64,000 bases of DNA, taken from Puccinellia tenuiflora. Lineage: Eukaryota > Streptophyta > Magnoliopsida > Poales > Poaceae. Positions 37,101 through 47,470 of this stretch are shown one piece after another (position 1 is the first letter of the stretch; each line of letters starts with the position of its first letter). Below the pieces are notes generated by a model. The model saw nothing but the letters and a program-made list of their open reading frames with translations. It was not told the DNA's origin and searched no databases. A program made the position numbers and the translations under genes. The stretch lies in the NCBI GenBank assembly GCA_012064385.1, contig QRDG01000398.1:2477217-2541216 (forward strand), read 5' to 3'.

Positions 37101-37812
37101 CGTCAACGATTACGATGCCAAGGCCAAGAAGCAGGAAGAGCGCTTCACGACCAAGCGCAACGAGTTCCTGCACCGGATCGAAGGGCTCGAGAAGTCTGAG
37201 CAGGAGTTGACCTCTCGCCTCCAGCGCACCAAGGAGGCGCTGACTCGCGCGGAGAGGGAGATCGCCGCCCTGAAAGCGGACCTGAGCGACCTCCAGCAGC
37301 AGGTGGGGCTGGCCGCGGACCGCGCGGAGCAAGCGCGAGACACCGCGCAGCACGGCCGGGCCATGACGCGCCAGCGCCAGGTCATGCTCCACGAGCTGGT
37401 CCGTCGCGCGAACGCCGTCGGGGATGACATGAGGATCGAGGTTCCCCACCTCCCCTCCGGAGGGATCGACGACGAGGCCACATACACGCACTTCTTCGGG
37501 CAATTCCTCGGGGAGCTTGAAAAGGTCGCGAAACGCTTCGACGAGCGCGTCGTGGCGGAGAGCCGCGATCACCTCGTCCTCGCCACCAGCCGCGTCTTTA
37601 GCAACCTCCTGAAACTCTTGCCCTCGTTCAACCTCGAGGCCGTGATGGGGCCGGTCGAGATCCGCAGCAAGGCGGGGGAGGCCACTGAGGAGCTCGCCAG
37701 GAAGTACGACCAAGTCCTGGTCGATGAAGACGAAGGCGACGGCGAGGAAGGCGCCCTGGAGGCGGAAACTGCCGTGGACGAAGCGGGCACCTCAAGAGGC
37801 GCGACGGCCTGA
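34171..37812 (+). pseudogene. antisense additional ORF (aORF) of Tat-2, two exons
   Basis: Exon 1 (34171-35633, ATG MAPKRATDG) encodes a disordered start, a globular region at residues about 45-340 that resembles the 'putative gypsy type transposon' family (YYPIFFHTLYAGLVPP, LHPNSVLILAIFAYLCEA), then acidic repeats. After an 85-bp intron, exon 2 (35719-37812) encodes a Pro/Glu/Ala-rich linker, about 250 residues of charged coiled coil and a conserved C-terminal region (THFFGQFLGELEKVAKRFDE). Breaks: TAG at 36191-36193 (CAG in Tat-1), a frame change between there and 36271, and TAG at 36961-36963 (CAA in Tat-1). Intact length would be near 1180 residues. Its role is unknown; a structural or regulatory protein of the element is possible. 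Confidence 0.85.
35634..35718 (+). other. GT-AG intron in the Tat-2 antisense gene
   Basis: The donor GTAAGT overlaps an in-frame TAA. The acceptor is a T/C-rich tract ending TTCTTCAG. Splicing restores an open frame into exon 2 (V-P-A-A-P-K-K-R). Position and size match the Tat-1 intron. Confidence 0.82.
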
Positions 37813-38499
37813 ACTCCTTCCTGTAGCTGGTCGTGCAGAGGGCACATTTATCTTAGTCATTTTGGTTGTAAACTTTGTAAGAACTTGTTAAGTTATATTG
37901 GAGTGTGCTTGTGAACGTCCCTCGGGTGGCTTTTGTCTTTCCCCTTCATGTCTTTTTCGCTCTACGTCTTAGGACCCTCTCTTGGCGCTACACCACCGCC
38001 GCTTCGGTATGTGAGAGTCAGGGCTCCACAAGGCCGGGGGGTGTGTGAGGCCTCAAGAAGTAAGAGCTCCTCGAAGCGCGATGCTTGGGGCCCCCCTCTG
38101 ACGTGCAAGCAGCCCATGAGGCGTAGGAGAGAGAAAAGAGACTCGAGGGGCAAAAACCAGCAAGAGGAAATTCAACCAAGTTTTTGTACTTAGCTTAGCG
38201 AGGCATTCTGCCTTGGAGAGGGTGTTGGTTCCCTGGCGAGATGTTTTTGCCTTGGAGAGGGTGCTGGTTCCCTGGCGCTCACTTTGGACCTGTTTTCCTG
38301 CGTTTTGACAGATAGGCGTACCACAAGCGATACATAGCTAGAAAATCTTATGGTGCTCGTAGGTTCCTTCATGTGTGTCTTGTGAGGAGAACATGCACCA
38401 AGGTTTTTGGTGATCCTTGGTGAGTTGACGTGCGCGGGAGCTGACCCATGAGTTCAGAGCTCCTTGGGAGTTGACATGCATGAGAGCTGACCCGCAAGT
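37813..38499. other. spacer between the convergent 3' ends of the antisense gene and pol (Tat-2)
   Basis: About 690 bp with no supported gene. It is the shared 3' non-coding zone of two converging transcripts. It includes a diverged direct repeat (TTGGAGAGGGTG near 38213 and 38253). The matching Tat-1 DNA is about 1810-2506. Confidence 0.6.
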
Positions 38500-40602
38500 T
38501 CAGAGCTCGGATCCCTTGGGTTTTAGGTGCTGTCGGGATGCTGCCTTGGTGAGCCTCTCCTCGAACACTCCAGGCTTCTGGGTTTCTCTTCTTGCTGCTC
38601 GCCGAGCAATTTCATCTGCCTCTTGGTTTTCTGCCCGCGGGATGTGCTTGAGCTCCATGCCCCTGAAGTGCTTCTCCAGCTTGCGTACCTCTTCAAGGTA
38701 GGCCACCATGTAGGTGTCCTTAGGCGTGTAGCTTTTGTTGGAGAAGTTGACGAGGAGCTGGGAGTCGCCCTTGATGAGGATGTACTTGATGCCGAGGGCG
38801 ATGGCGGCTCTGAGCCCGGTGAGGAGGCCTTCATATTCAGCGATGTTGTTGGAGACCTTGTCATTGTCCTTGAAGCACAGTTGGACGGCGTAGTAGAGCT
38901 TGTCGCCTGTCGGTGAGGTGAGGACGGCACCAGCCCCTACACTCCTGGCCGCAAAGGCGCCGTTGAAGTGCATGGTCCAGTGGCTTGGTGTCGTCCCTCC
39001 TGAGGCTGTAACCTCCTCCTCTTGAGGCTCTTCTTCACGCGTGTCCGTCCATTCGGCCATGAAATCAGCCAGCGCCCTGCCCTTGATGACCCTGGTGGTG
39101 TCAAACTCCAGCTCGAAGGGTTGTAGCTCTATGCCCCAGCTTGCGATGCGATCTGTCGCGTTTGGGTTGCGCAGGACCTGCTCCAGGGGATATGAGGTGA
39201 CCACCTTGATGGGGTGGCCCTGGAAGTAGTGGCGCAGTTTCCTGGAGGCGATGAGGAGCGAGAAGAGGAGCTTTTGCTGCATGGGGGTAGCGCTCGCGAG
39301 CGTCCCGCAGTACTGTGCTGACGAAGTACACGGGATGCTCGACGAGGGTAGTCGTTGGCGTGGCAGCGGCTGACTCCTCTCCAGACTTGGTAGAGTCCTC
39401 GACAAGGGTTTCTTGAGGCCCCACTTGGGGAGGCTCGACAGGAGGCTGGATGCTCGACGAGGGTGCCTCCTTGTCGGGGGGTTCTGGGCTTGGCGAGGCA
39501 GAGGTCTGCTTGGCGAGGATTGGCTCTTCCCTTTCCGCCACCAAGACCGCGCTCACCGTCTGAGGAGTGGCTGCAAGATACAGCTTCAGAGGCTCGCGAG
39601 GGCGTGGGGCAACCATGATGGGTGGGCTCGCCAGGTACTTCTTCAGGTCCTCAAAGGCCTTTGCTGCTTCAGGGGTCCACTTGAAGGGACCGGACCTCTT
39701 CATGATCTTGAAAAATGGCAGCACCCTCTCGCCGAACTTGGAGATGAAACGGCCGAGGCTGGCCATACATCCCGCTAAGCGCTGCATGTCCTTGAGGCGA
39801 CGAGGAGGCTGCATCTGCTCTATGGCCTTGATCTTGTCGGGGTTGGCCTCGATGCCGCGGTGAGATACCAGGAACCTGAGGAGCTTGCCTGAGGGGACCC
39901 CGAAGACGCACTTGGCGGGGTTCAGCTTGATGTTGACCTTGCGCAGGTTGGCAAAGGTCTCCTCGAGGTCCTGGATGAACGTGTCCTTCTCGCGGGTCTT
40001 GACGACGATGTCATCGACGTAGGCCTCTGCATTCCTCCCCATTTGAGCTCCCAAGGCGATCCTCATGAGGCGCTGGAAAGTGGCGCCGGCGTTCTTCAGG
40101 CCGAAGGGCATGCAGACGTAGCAGAACACACCACAAGGGGTGAGAAACGCTGTCTTCTCCTCGTCCTCCTTTGCCATCTTGATCTGGTGATAACCAGAGA
40201 AGGCATCCAGAAAACAGAGGAGCGCGCAGCCGGCGGTGGAGTCCACGATCTGGTCGATCCTCGGGAGGGGATAGGGGTCCTTGGGGCAGGCCTTGTTGAG
40301 GTCGGTGAAGTCGATGCAGAGGCGGCTCCCTCCGGTGTGCTTGGGACGACCACACCGTTGGCGAGCCAAGTGGGGTGGACCACTTCCTTGATGATGCTGG
40401 CCTTCTTCAGCTTTTCTACTTCCTTGACGATGAAGTCTTGTTTCTCTGGCGCTTGGCGCCGCGCCTTTTGCTTCACGGGGCGTGCGTTTGGACACACGGC
40501 TAAGTGGTGCTCGATCACCTCCCTCGGTACTCCGGACATATCTGACGGTGTCCAGGCGAACATGTCAGAGTTTGCCCTGAGGAAGGCGACGAGTGCGCTT
40601 TC
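38500..40602 (-). pseudogene. pol of Tat-2: reverse transcriptase, RNase H, archaeal-type RNase H; no integrase
   Basis: Follows the TAG that ends gag-protease, in the same frame (ESALVAFLRANSDMFAW). RT shows RLCIDFTDLNKACPKDPYPLP, CMPFGLKNAGATFQRL and the catalytic AYVDD. A Pro/Ser-rich insertion precedes the connection/RNase H part (HPVYFVSTVL). The second RNase H is archaeal type (HFNGAFA, NNIAEYEGL, GDSQLLV, NQEADEIA). Frameshifts lie near 40345 (before RLCIDF) and at the C-run near 39281-39290. Homology ends near 38545, where integrase would start. RT and RNase H copy the element RNA into DNA in the particle. Confidence 0.86.
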
Positions 40603-43033
40603 CTATTTGGGAGGCAGGTTGGCGCCGATGGTGACGCTAGCCCCCGAGCCACTTGCCTCCAGAGACACTTGCTTTGTCGCGGCCTTCTCCTGAGAGAACA
40701 GCTGCTTCTTCTTCGCGGGGGGCCTCGGGAGGGGTTCCTCGTCCTCGTCAGCGGGTGACGCCACCGCGGCAGCCTTGTAGGCCGCTTGCGCAGCGTACAG
40801 GGCGTCCGAGACCATGCCGCGGATGACAATGGTGCCACCCGAGCCAGGGAGATTGACGAGGTTGTAGGCGTGGTGGGTCACCGCCATGAATTTGGCGAGG
40901 GCGGGGTAGCCGAGTATGGCGTTGTAGGGCAGGCCGATGTGCGCGACGTCGAAGTCGATCAGCTCGGTGCGGTAGTTGGCCTGGGTGCCAAAAGTGACGG
41001 CGAGCCTCACCTGCCCCAAAGGGGTGGTAAGACCCTCTGTCACTCCCGAGAAGGGCCTGGTGGGCATGAGCCGCTCGTAGGGCACCTGCAGCTTCTCGAA
41101 TGTCTCGACGGAGATGACGCTGAGGCCGGCACCCCCATCAATGAGCGTCTTAGAGACGGCGATGTTGTTGATGGTGCGGGTGCAGACCAGCGGGATGGTG
41201 CCAACGGTTGAAATGGACTTGGGGTGGTCGTTGGAGTCGAAAGTGATGGGGCACTGGGACCACTTGAGGGTCCTGGAGGCCTCGACTCCAGGAAGGGCTG
41301 CTGCGACCTCGCGAGCGAGTTGCTTGAAGTGGCGGTTAGAGCGAGGGGCCTGAGCCCCGCCGAGGATGCAAGCGGCCCCGCGAGGCACCTGGTAGCCCTC
41401 GTCAGCCTCGGCAGGCAGGTTGTCGTTCGCGGGCTGGACGGCGTTGGCCTGGGGGTTCTGCTGGTAGTTGTCGTTGTAGTTGTTGTTCCAGCGTCGCCCC
41501 CCGCGGCCGCCGCGGCCCCCGCCGCGGCCTCCACGGCCTCCGTTTGCCTCGCGAGCCTCGCGAATCCTCTTGAGGTCGTAGCAGTCCTCGATGGCATGAG
41601 AATGCCTGTTGTGGTAGATGCAGAAAGGACGATCATCTTTCTTCTCAGGTCCTGCGGCTGGAGTGGTAGCTTGGCGAGGCTGCTTGGCGTCGGGCTCTGC
41701 CGCGAGGACCGTAGTAGTCTTGCGCTTCTCAGAGGATTTCTTCTTCTTGGACCCCTCGGTGGGGTCCCCTGGCTCGTTCTTGACGAACAAGCGGCCCTCT
41801 TCATCCTTGGCGCACTTGTCCACCAAGTCGAAAAGCTTGACGACGGTGGTGATGTTGTCGTGGATGCCAAGCTTCTCAAGCATCCGCACATCCGTGGCCC
41901 CAGCTTGGAAGGCTGAAATGACCTGTGCGTCAGTGGCGTTGGGTATCTTGTTGCGCACTTGGCTGAAGCGCTGGATGTACTTGCGGAGGGTCTCGCCGGG
42001 CTTCTGACGCACAGCGCGGAGGTCGTTGTAGGTGAGGCCGCGCTCGTACGTGCCCTTGAAGTTGGCGACGAAGCACCGACAGAGCTCCTCCCAGGTGTTG
42101 ATGGACTCGGCGGGGAGGTTGGTGAGCCATGAGGACGCGGAGTCCTTGAGGGCCATGGGGAACCAGTTCGCCATGACCTTGTTGTCGCCCCCGGCGGCCT
42201 GGATGGCCAGAGAGTAGAGCTGCAGGAACTCCAGGGGGTTGTTCTTGCCGTCGTAGCGCGGAGGGAGGTCCGGCCTGAACTTGACCGGCCAGACGACGCG
42301 ACGGAGGCTGCAAGTGAACGCGGCCGTCGTGCCGTAGGTGACCGTGCCGTTGGCGAGGGTGGCGCGGAGGTGGCGCCCGGCGGTGGCGACGTCCTGGACG
42401 GCGCGGGTTGCGGCGTTCCTGCCCACGCTCGATGCTCACGCGTGCGTCCTCAGGGGCTCGCTGCACGATTTGGCAGTCGTGCGGCGACGACGCGTGCGAT
42501 GCAGCGCGGCCGTCGCGGGGAGGAGCCCCCGCTGGAGCAGGTTGCGGTGGAACCGGTGGAGCTGGAGCGGGCGCGGGCTGACGAGGAGGCGCGGGAGGTG
42601 CGCCGTGCGCCACGTCCCCCACGAGTGCAGAAGGAACCAGGGAACGAGACGGTGCAGGTGCGGCAGCGCGAGCGGCGCTGATGAGTTCGGAGACGCGGTT
42701 GAGCCAGGCCTCCTGAGCGTCCGGCGTGGGGCGGTACTACAGCAGCTCCTGCGCCATGAGAAGCGCAGTCGCCGGGCTGGGCGCAGGGCGGCCCAGCGAG
42801 GAGGCAGCACGGTCCCGCGACGGGTGCAGGGAGGAGGCCTCCTCTTCGCCGAGGTCGTCCTCAGCGTGGTCGATGTCGTTGTCATCCGGGTGCTCGACGC
42901 GGGGCTCGGGGTCGGCGCGGCGCGCCGGAGCGGCGCTCCCACGCGGGCGGCCGCGCGGGTTGCCAGCAGGAGGAGCGGTGGCGGCGCTGGCCGTCCGGCG
43001 AGCGAGTCGTTCGGCACGAGAAGGGCCGGCCAT
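40603..43033 (-). pseudogene. gag-protease of Tat-2
   Basis: The ATG at 43033-43031 (MAGPSRAERLARR) lies about 50 bp after the 5' LTR. An in-frame TAG at 42739-42737 and a frameshift near 42431 break the N-terminal part. From 42426 a 607-codon frame is open: Gag core (FLQLYSLAIQAAGG, then WEELCRCFVANFKGTY), knuckle-like CIYHNRHSH and EDC, Gly/Arg-rich RGGRGGGRGG (possible RNA binding), and protease with TLIDGGAGLSVIS and ILGYPAL. It ends at TAG 40605-40603, shared with Tat-1. Confidence 0.87.
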
Positions 43034-43064
43034 GGCTGCGTCGAGGTTGAAGATGCGCCTCAGC

Positions 43065-43084
43065 CCCCTACCTAGCGCGCCAAA
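43065..43084 (-). other. primer binding site region of Tat-2
   Basis: Minus strand, directly inside the 5' LTR: TTTGGCGCGCTAGGTAGG. The position is right for a tRNA primer site, and the TGGCGC start is common in Gypsy elements. I do not assign the tRNA. Confidence 0.6.
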
Positions 43085-44139
43085 TGTCGGAGAACTGTCC
43101 CAGGAACTGGGTGTGTCTCGAGAAGGATCGAGTAAGGGGCTGAACACGAAACCAAACAACCCTCAACGTGCCCCGGCGACGATGCTCGTCGGACTCGCTG
43201 CGGGACAGCACTGCAGAGATGGAACGCTCGGTCTTACCCAGGTTCAGGGCCCTCTTGTGGAGGTAAAACCCCTACGTCCTGCTTTTGTGTATTGCACTGC
43301 TTGGAGAGTTCTCAATACAAGGAGAGCTTGTTGAGCTCGAGATGGCTAACAATGGATACTTGCTAGTCTTCAGATCTAGGGTTTTTGGGCTCAGGAATCT
43401 TGGAACCCCTTGCTTGAGCGTGCTCCCCCTCCTTTTATAGGCGTCTCGGACCTCTTCCACCCAAACATTTGGGCGGGAAGGGTTACCACACGACGACAAA
43501 GGAGGAGGCGTGGTGCACCATAAAGGTGAAGTCCACCAGAAAGGTGAAAGCCGTGGACGCGGTCCAGGGCAGGGACGGCGTCACCAAAGCTGGAAAAGGC
43601 CACAGTCCAACGGGCGGCGAGCTGGCGCTGCAGAGGCGGAACGGGTCCCACGGTGACGCTGCCCTTGGAGCGTAGCTGCAGACGGTTCCCTTATCACCGA
43701 AGAGGCAATACTCGTTGTCCGCTTTGCTTGGTGCTGCTTTGTTGACTCCTTTATACATGGGAACGGCAACTGCGGCGTCGTCATCATCGCGCGCAAGCGC
43801 GCACGTCACTCTACACATGGCACAGAGCCCATGTGCGCTCTGCCGCGGGTGCAGGGATGGCTTCGTGAGGAAGGAGCCTCGGCAAGGCGAAGAACCTCGC
43901 CGAGCCCTTCGGCTTGGTCCTTAGCAGAATTGCGGGCGGCGTCGGAGACACCTTGTCGAGTTGCGATCCCTCGCCAAGGGAGAGAATCCTCGGCGGGGAG
44001 GAAAAAACCTTCCGCGAGGGGAATATCCTCGCGAGGCTCGCCAGGCTTGGAGAGCCTGGTCCTTAACGAAAATCATCCAGAGAATCTCGTGGGCCCTGGC
44101 AGGCCGGCCCGTGGTACCCTGGTTTCCACTGTGCCGACA
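43085..44139 (-). repeat. 5' LTR of Tat-2
   Basis: 1055 bp, TGTCGG...CCGACA, TATA box (minus strand) near 43431-43440, followed by TSD CTCGA at 44140-44144. Confidence 0.93.
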
Positions 44140-44144
44140 CTCGA

Positions 44145-45984
44145 TAGGTAGCGTTGATGGTGCTTGCTTCCTGGTTCAATTCTGCGCAGATGGTCTTCAG
44201 TGTTGATCGACTTCGGCCTTGATGATGGTGATCTTCTCACTACCAACTATAGGTGATTCTTTCTATATCATCTCTCTTTTTGTCAAAACTTGTGGTTAGA
44301 TAAGGCCAGTTAGTACCGTCACAAACTGGGGTTAGATGTTAATCTAGAATTTGGTAAGTGGGTTCAAAAAGTCACGGCTTAATGGACTTTAGAAAAAAAA
44401 GATTGGTGAAGAATCTTCACACCAGTTGTTTTCCAAACAGGTACCTTGGTCTTTCTTGCTTCGACTAGTTGAGCCGTGCTGAGGTAAGCTTTTTGTTCGG
44501 CAAATGACGTCGATGGCGTCCTTTTTCCTGGGGTAACTTCATGTTGACGATCTTTAAAGTTGGTTTCCTTCGGGTTGGTTGGTGGCGATCTCCCTTGGAT
44601 GAGTCTTGCGCTTGAGGCTTCATATAATCTTCAGAAAATCGGCGGCAGGCTAGGGTTCTCATCCATCTTTCCCAAGTTTGCGGTGATATGTAGGAGTAAT
44701 CGAGGTTTTTCTTTGGTTTTATTTCACGGGACAATTTTTAGTGGGTCAAACCTAGCAAGGTTAGCGCAAGGGATTAAAGTGCCACTAACTGCTCGTCAAG
44801 CGGGTAGGTATATGATCCTCTTTGAAACCCATCATTACCGGCGGTCTCTGAGCTCGAATCTTCATAGCAACTCTTATGCCCTCCTTGAGTTCCTCTTTAG
44901 CTCGAGGGACCATGTATGCTTCCGAAATCCAGGAGTAGACAAGGGTTGCAGTCCTAGAAGATTAGTTGGTACTATCAGGGACTTGGGTCAGATGTTAACC
45001 TAAAGTTAGATACGGTAAGTTAGTGTGGTATCCTTGTAATTTCACGAGTTAGTCTTGTGAGATGAGGCTCGTGCCTTTACGAGGTTGGCGTAAAATTGCA
45101 GTTTTCTTCAAGATCTTGACACACTAGCTCCAGATGGTGCATGAATGACTTGTCGGTTAGGTTGCAAAAATCTCAGGCTATTTGGTTAAAGATCGGGGGT
45201 CTTTGGTATCTCGCGGAACTGTCAGTTCTTATCAGGAGATGGTTTTCCTAGGCGGGTTTACATCTGCAGCAAGGTGCAACTATGGCGAAGAAGTCAAAAA
45301 TGATTTTTGGTTAACTGGCAAAAAAGGAAACTAAACTTTTCTTTTTATAAAACTCCTTTTTCCATCTCACAAACAACACACAAGCAGAGTACACACAAGC
45401 AATGTGCACACAAGGTATGTCTAGTACCAATGGACGCCTAATACTCGTGGTAGTCAGGGTAACCAAAGTTCCTATCATAAGTTTTCCTATGGGTCATTAT
45501 CAAACATGGTTGGTGAAGTCTTCATTTTATCGCCTTAGTCTTCAGCTGGAGAAATTGAGATTATCGAAGTTGCAACTTGAGTAGAATTGTTGATGTTGAG
45601 CTAAGGTCTTCGGAGGTTTCTTGCTTTGTTGACATTGACGATCTTGGTATTTGTAAATCAATCGCCTGAGGTTGAATGTTGAGGATTTGTGATGGAAGCT
45701 TCTTCTTGTGGGTGCTAACTAATTAGGTCTCACTTGGGTTCATCGTCAAATATACTCTTGGTTTTGAACGGGTAAGAGATAACAGAAGATTCCTTGGAAA
45801 ATCTTAAAATAGAGGGGTAAGACGTTGAAATATTTGAGGAGATGAGAAGAGCGAAGCCATTTTAGGACTCCTCTAGATAAAAATATATTTTAGTAACATA
45901 TTTTTAACAAAAATATTTGCTTTCCTAACTAACGTCCAGGCTAACTAAGGTCTCCTACAGTCAGGATGGATCTGATACCAAGTA
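44145..45984 (-). other. non-coding interior of element B, 5' part
   Basis: About 1.84 kb without a supported gene. Two diverged copies of a short motif (TTAGATGTTAATCTA-like at about 44332 and TCAGATGTTAACCTA at about 44988) suggest an old internal duplication. The primer site lies at the right edge. Confidence 0.6.
45968..45980 (-). other. primer binding site of element B
   Basis: Minus strand TGGTATCAGATCC, four bases inside the 5' LTR. This is the standard tRNA-iMet primer site, with the last bases diverged. Confidence 0.8.
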
Positions 45985-46002
45985 TGCCGGGACCCCGGAC
46001 TA
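45985..46002 (-). repeat. 5' LTR of element B, left fragment
   Basis: 18 bp of LTR end (TGCCGGGACCCCGGACTA) before the CACTA insertion. The last three bases, CTA, are the duplicated target. Confidence 0.85.
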
Positions 46003-46220
46003 CACTACAAGAAATGTGTTGACTGATGACGTTTTGATAGTGACTTTGGATGAAAACGTCATAGATCTATGACGTTTTTGACCTTGATCGTCGTTAGCCA
46101 CTTTGGGAGGCCAAAACCCTTAAAAATTGTGACGTTCTGGGTCAAAAACGTCATTGTCTACTAAAGGAGAAACGTCATAAGCTAAACGAGGTCGATAACG
46201 ACGTTTTTTTTAGTCTATTG
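46003..46220. repeat. left terminal and subterminal repeats of the CACTA element
   Basis: After the terminal repeat, several copies of TGACGTTT and AAACGTCAT occur in both orientations (for example near 46028, 46054, 46070, 46130, 46148, 46171). Confidence 0.8.
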
Positions 46221-46389
46221 CGACGAATCCAGAACGTCGTTAGGTCTCTGGCTCAATACAATGATATGAGACTGATGCCATGTCATCATTTTCGCTTACA
46301 TGTCATTTTGACGTGTCAATTTTCGCTTACATGTCTCTATAAAGTGTCGAATTTTGCCACGTAGAAGCAGCCACTCTAGTCTGACCTGT

Positions 46390-46790
46390 CAAACATTCTA
46401 CCCACCCACCAACCTGACAGGCAGGTCCCACTCCTAGCCCCCAACCGACCTGACAGGAGGGCCCCACGCCCCTGGCCCCCCAACCGACCTGACAGGAGGG
46501 CCCCACGCCCCTGTGCCTCCCAGCCGACCTAACAGGCGGCCCCCACGCCTGGGCCTCCACCACAGAACTGACAGGCGGGTCCCGCTCCTGGCCCCCCAAC
46601 CGACCTGACAGGCAGGTCCCACTCCTAGCCCCCCCAACCGACCTGACAGGAGGGCCCCACGCCCCTGGCCCCCCGCCGACCTGACAGGAGGGCCCCACGC
46701 CCCTGGCCCCCCAGCCGACCTGACAGGCGGCCCCCGCGCCTGGGCCTCCACCACACAACCAACAGGCGGGCTCCACCACTCACGAGGTGC
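46390..46790. repeat. GC-rich minisatellite, 38-40 bp units, about ten copies
   Basis: Units built on CCGACCTGACAGG(A/C)GGG, then a run such as CCCCACGCCCCTGGCCCCC. Unit types recur in the same order about 191 bp apart (46411 and 46602), which indicates a higher-order duplication of five units. The long frames across it are a by-product of the repeat. Confidence 0.82.
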
Positions 46791-46817
46791 CCATATACCG
46801 GTGTAAAAATAACTCGC

Positions 46818-46893
46818 GCGAGATGGGAATCGAACCCGCGACCTCGCAGCTCGCCCTGGCAGCTTGCAACCACTACGCTAGCACATAATTGGT
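46818..46893 (-). ncRNA. tRNA-like segment with Pol III box A and box B
   Basis: On the minus strand TAGCGTAGTGG (46880-46870) matches box A and GGTTCGATTCC (46836-46826) matches box B, at a tRNA-like spacing. A T-rich stretch follows shortly downstream. The acceptor stem does not obviously pair, so it is not a normal tRNA gene. It could be a tRNA pseudogene or the head of a SINE. Confidence 0.5.
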
Positions 46894-47089
46894 GATTCAT
46901 ATGTGCGCTTGTTATTTTTAAAGCAAGCCCGGTTTGTTCTCTTCTTGGGCTGGCGCTGATGGGCCTATTTGTAGTTTGCTCTACCCCCACCGAATGGGCC
47001 AATCGCCGCGAATTCCTATTTTCCGCATTCTGCGGCCCGTAGCTTCCGCGCCGCACGTTAGATGGGCCGGCCCAGGTAACTCTGATTTC

Positions 47090-47265
47090 GTTTTTTCGTT
47101 TCCTTTTCTTTTTTGTTTTTCATTTTTTCTTTTTTGTTTCAACATTTTTTAAATTTCAACTTTTTAATTTTGAAAAAATTTCAAGTTTCAATATTTTTCA
47201 AATTTCAACATTTTTTGAATTTCAACATTTTTTCGAATTTCAACATTTTTTAGCCCAATTTGATT
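47090..47265. repeat. AT-rich simple repeat (TTTCAACATTTTT type)
   Basis: Roughly eight degenerate units of AATTTCAACATTTTTT, after a T-rich stretch. Confidence 0.75.
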
Positions 47266-47470
47266 TCAGTTTTTTTACAAACAAATTTAAATGCTATAAT
47301 TGAGTAATTTGATCATTAGTTTTGTATATGACCTCAGATTAACATGATCAAAAAATCAAATTTGTTCATATCGACCAGACTGATAGTTTTCATATTGGTG
47401 AATCATTCATATATGTGAATAGTACTTTTTGAACGGGTGCATCCGCCCGCCCGATACGGTCGTACCGCAT

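Larger units (their letters stand above)
32805..44139 (-). mobile_element. Complete Tat-lineage Gypsy element without integrase (Tat-2), TSD CTCGA
   Basis: 11335 bp between perfect CTCGA repeats (32800-32804 and 44140-44144). LTRs are 32805-33858 and 43085-44139. On the minus strand the order is leader, gag-protease, RT, RNase H and archaeal-type RNase H. Integrase is missing. A two-exon gene lies on the plus strand (34171-37812), antisense to gag-pol. The archaeal-type RNase H and antisense extra gene are hallmarks reported for the Tat lineage. It is the reference for reading the damage in Tat-1. It needs an autonomous relative to move. Confidence 0.93.

Noticed and set aside
46327..46779. 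Frames with CQVGWGARGVGP-type repeats
   Set aside because: Translation of a non-coding minisatellite; several frames are open for the same reason.
46390..46790. Possible CRISPR-like array
   Set aside because: Units are contiguous degenerate minisatellite repeats without unique spacers, and the DNA is plant nuclear.
46818..46893. A functional tRNA gene
   Set aside because: Box A and box B fit, but no convincing acceptor or anticodon stem could be drawn.
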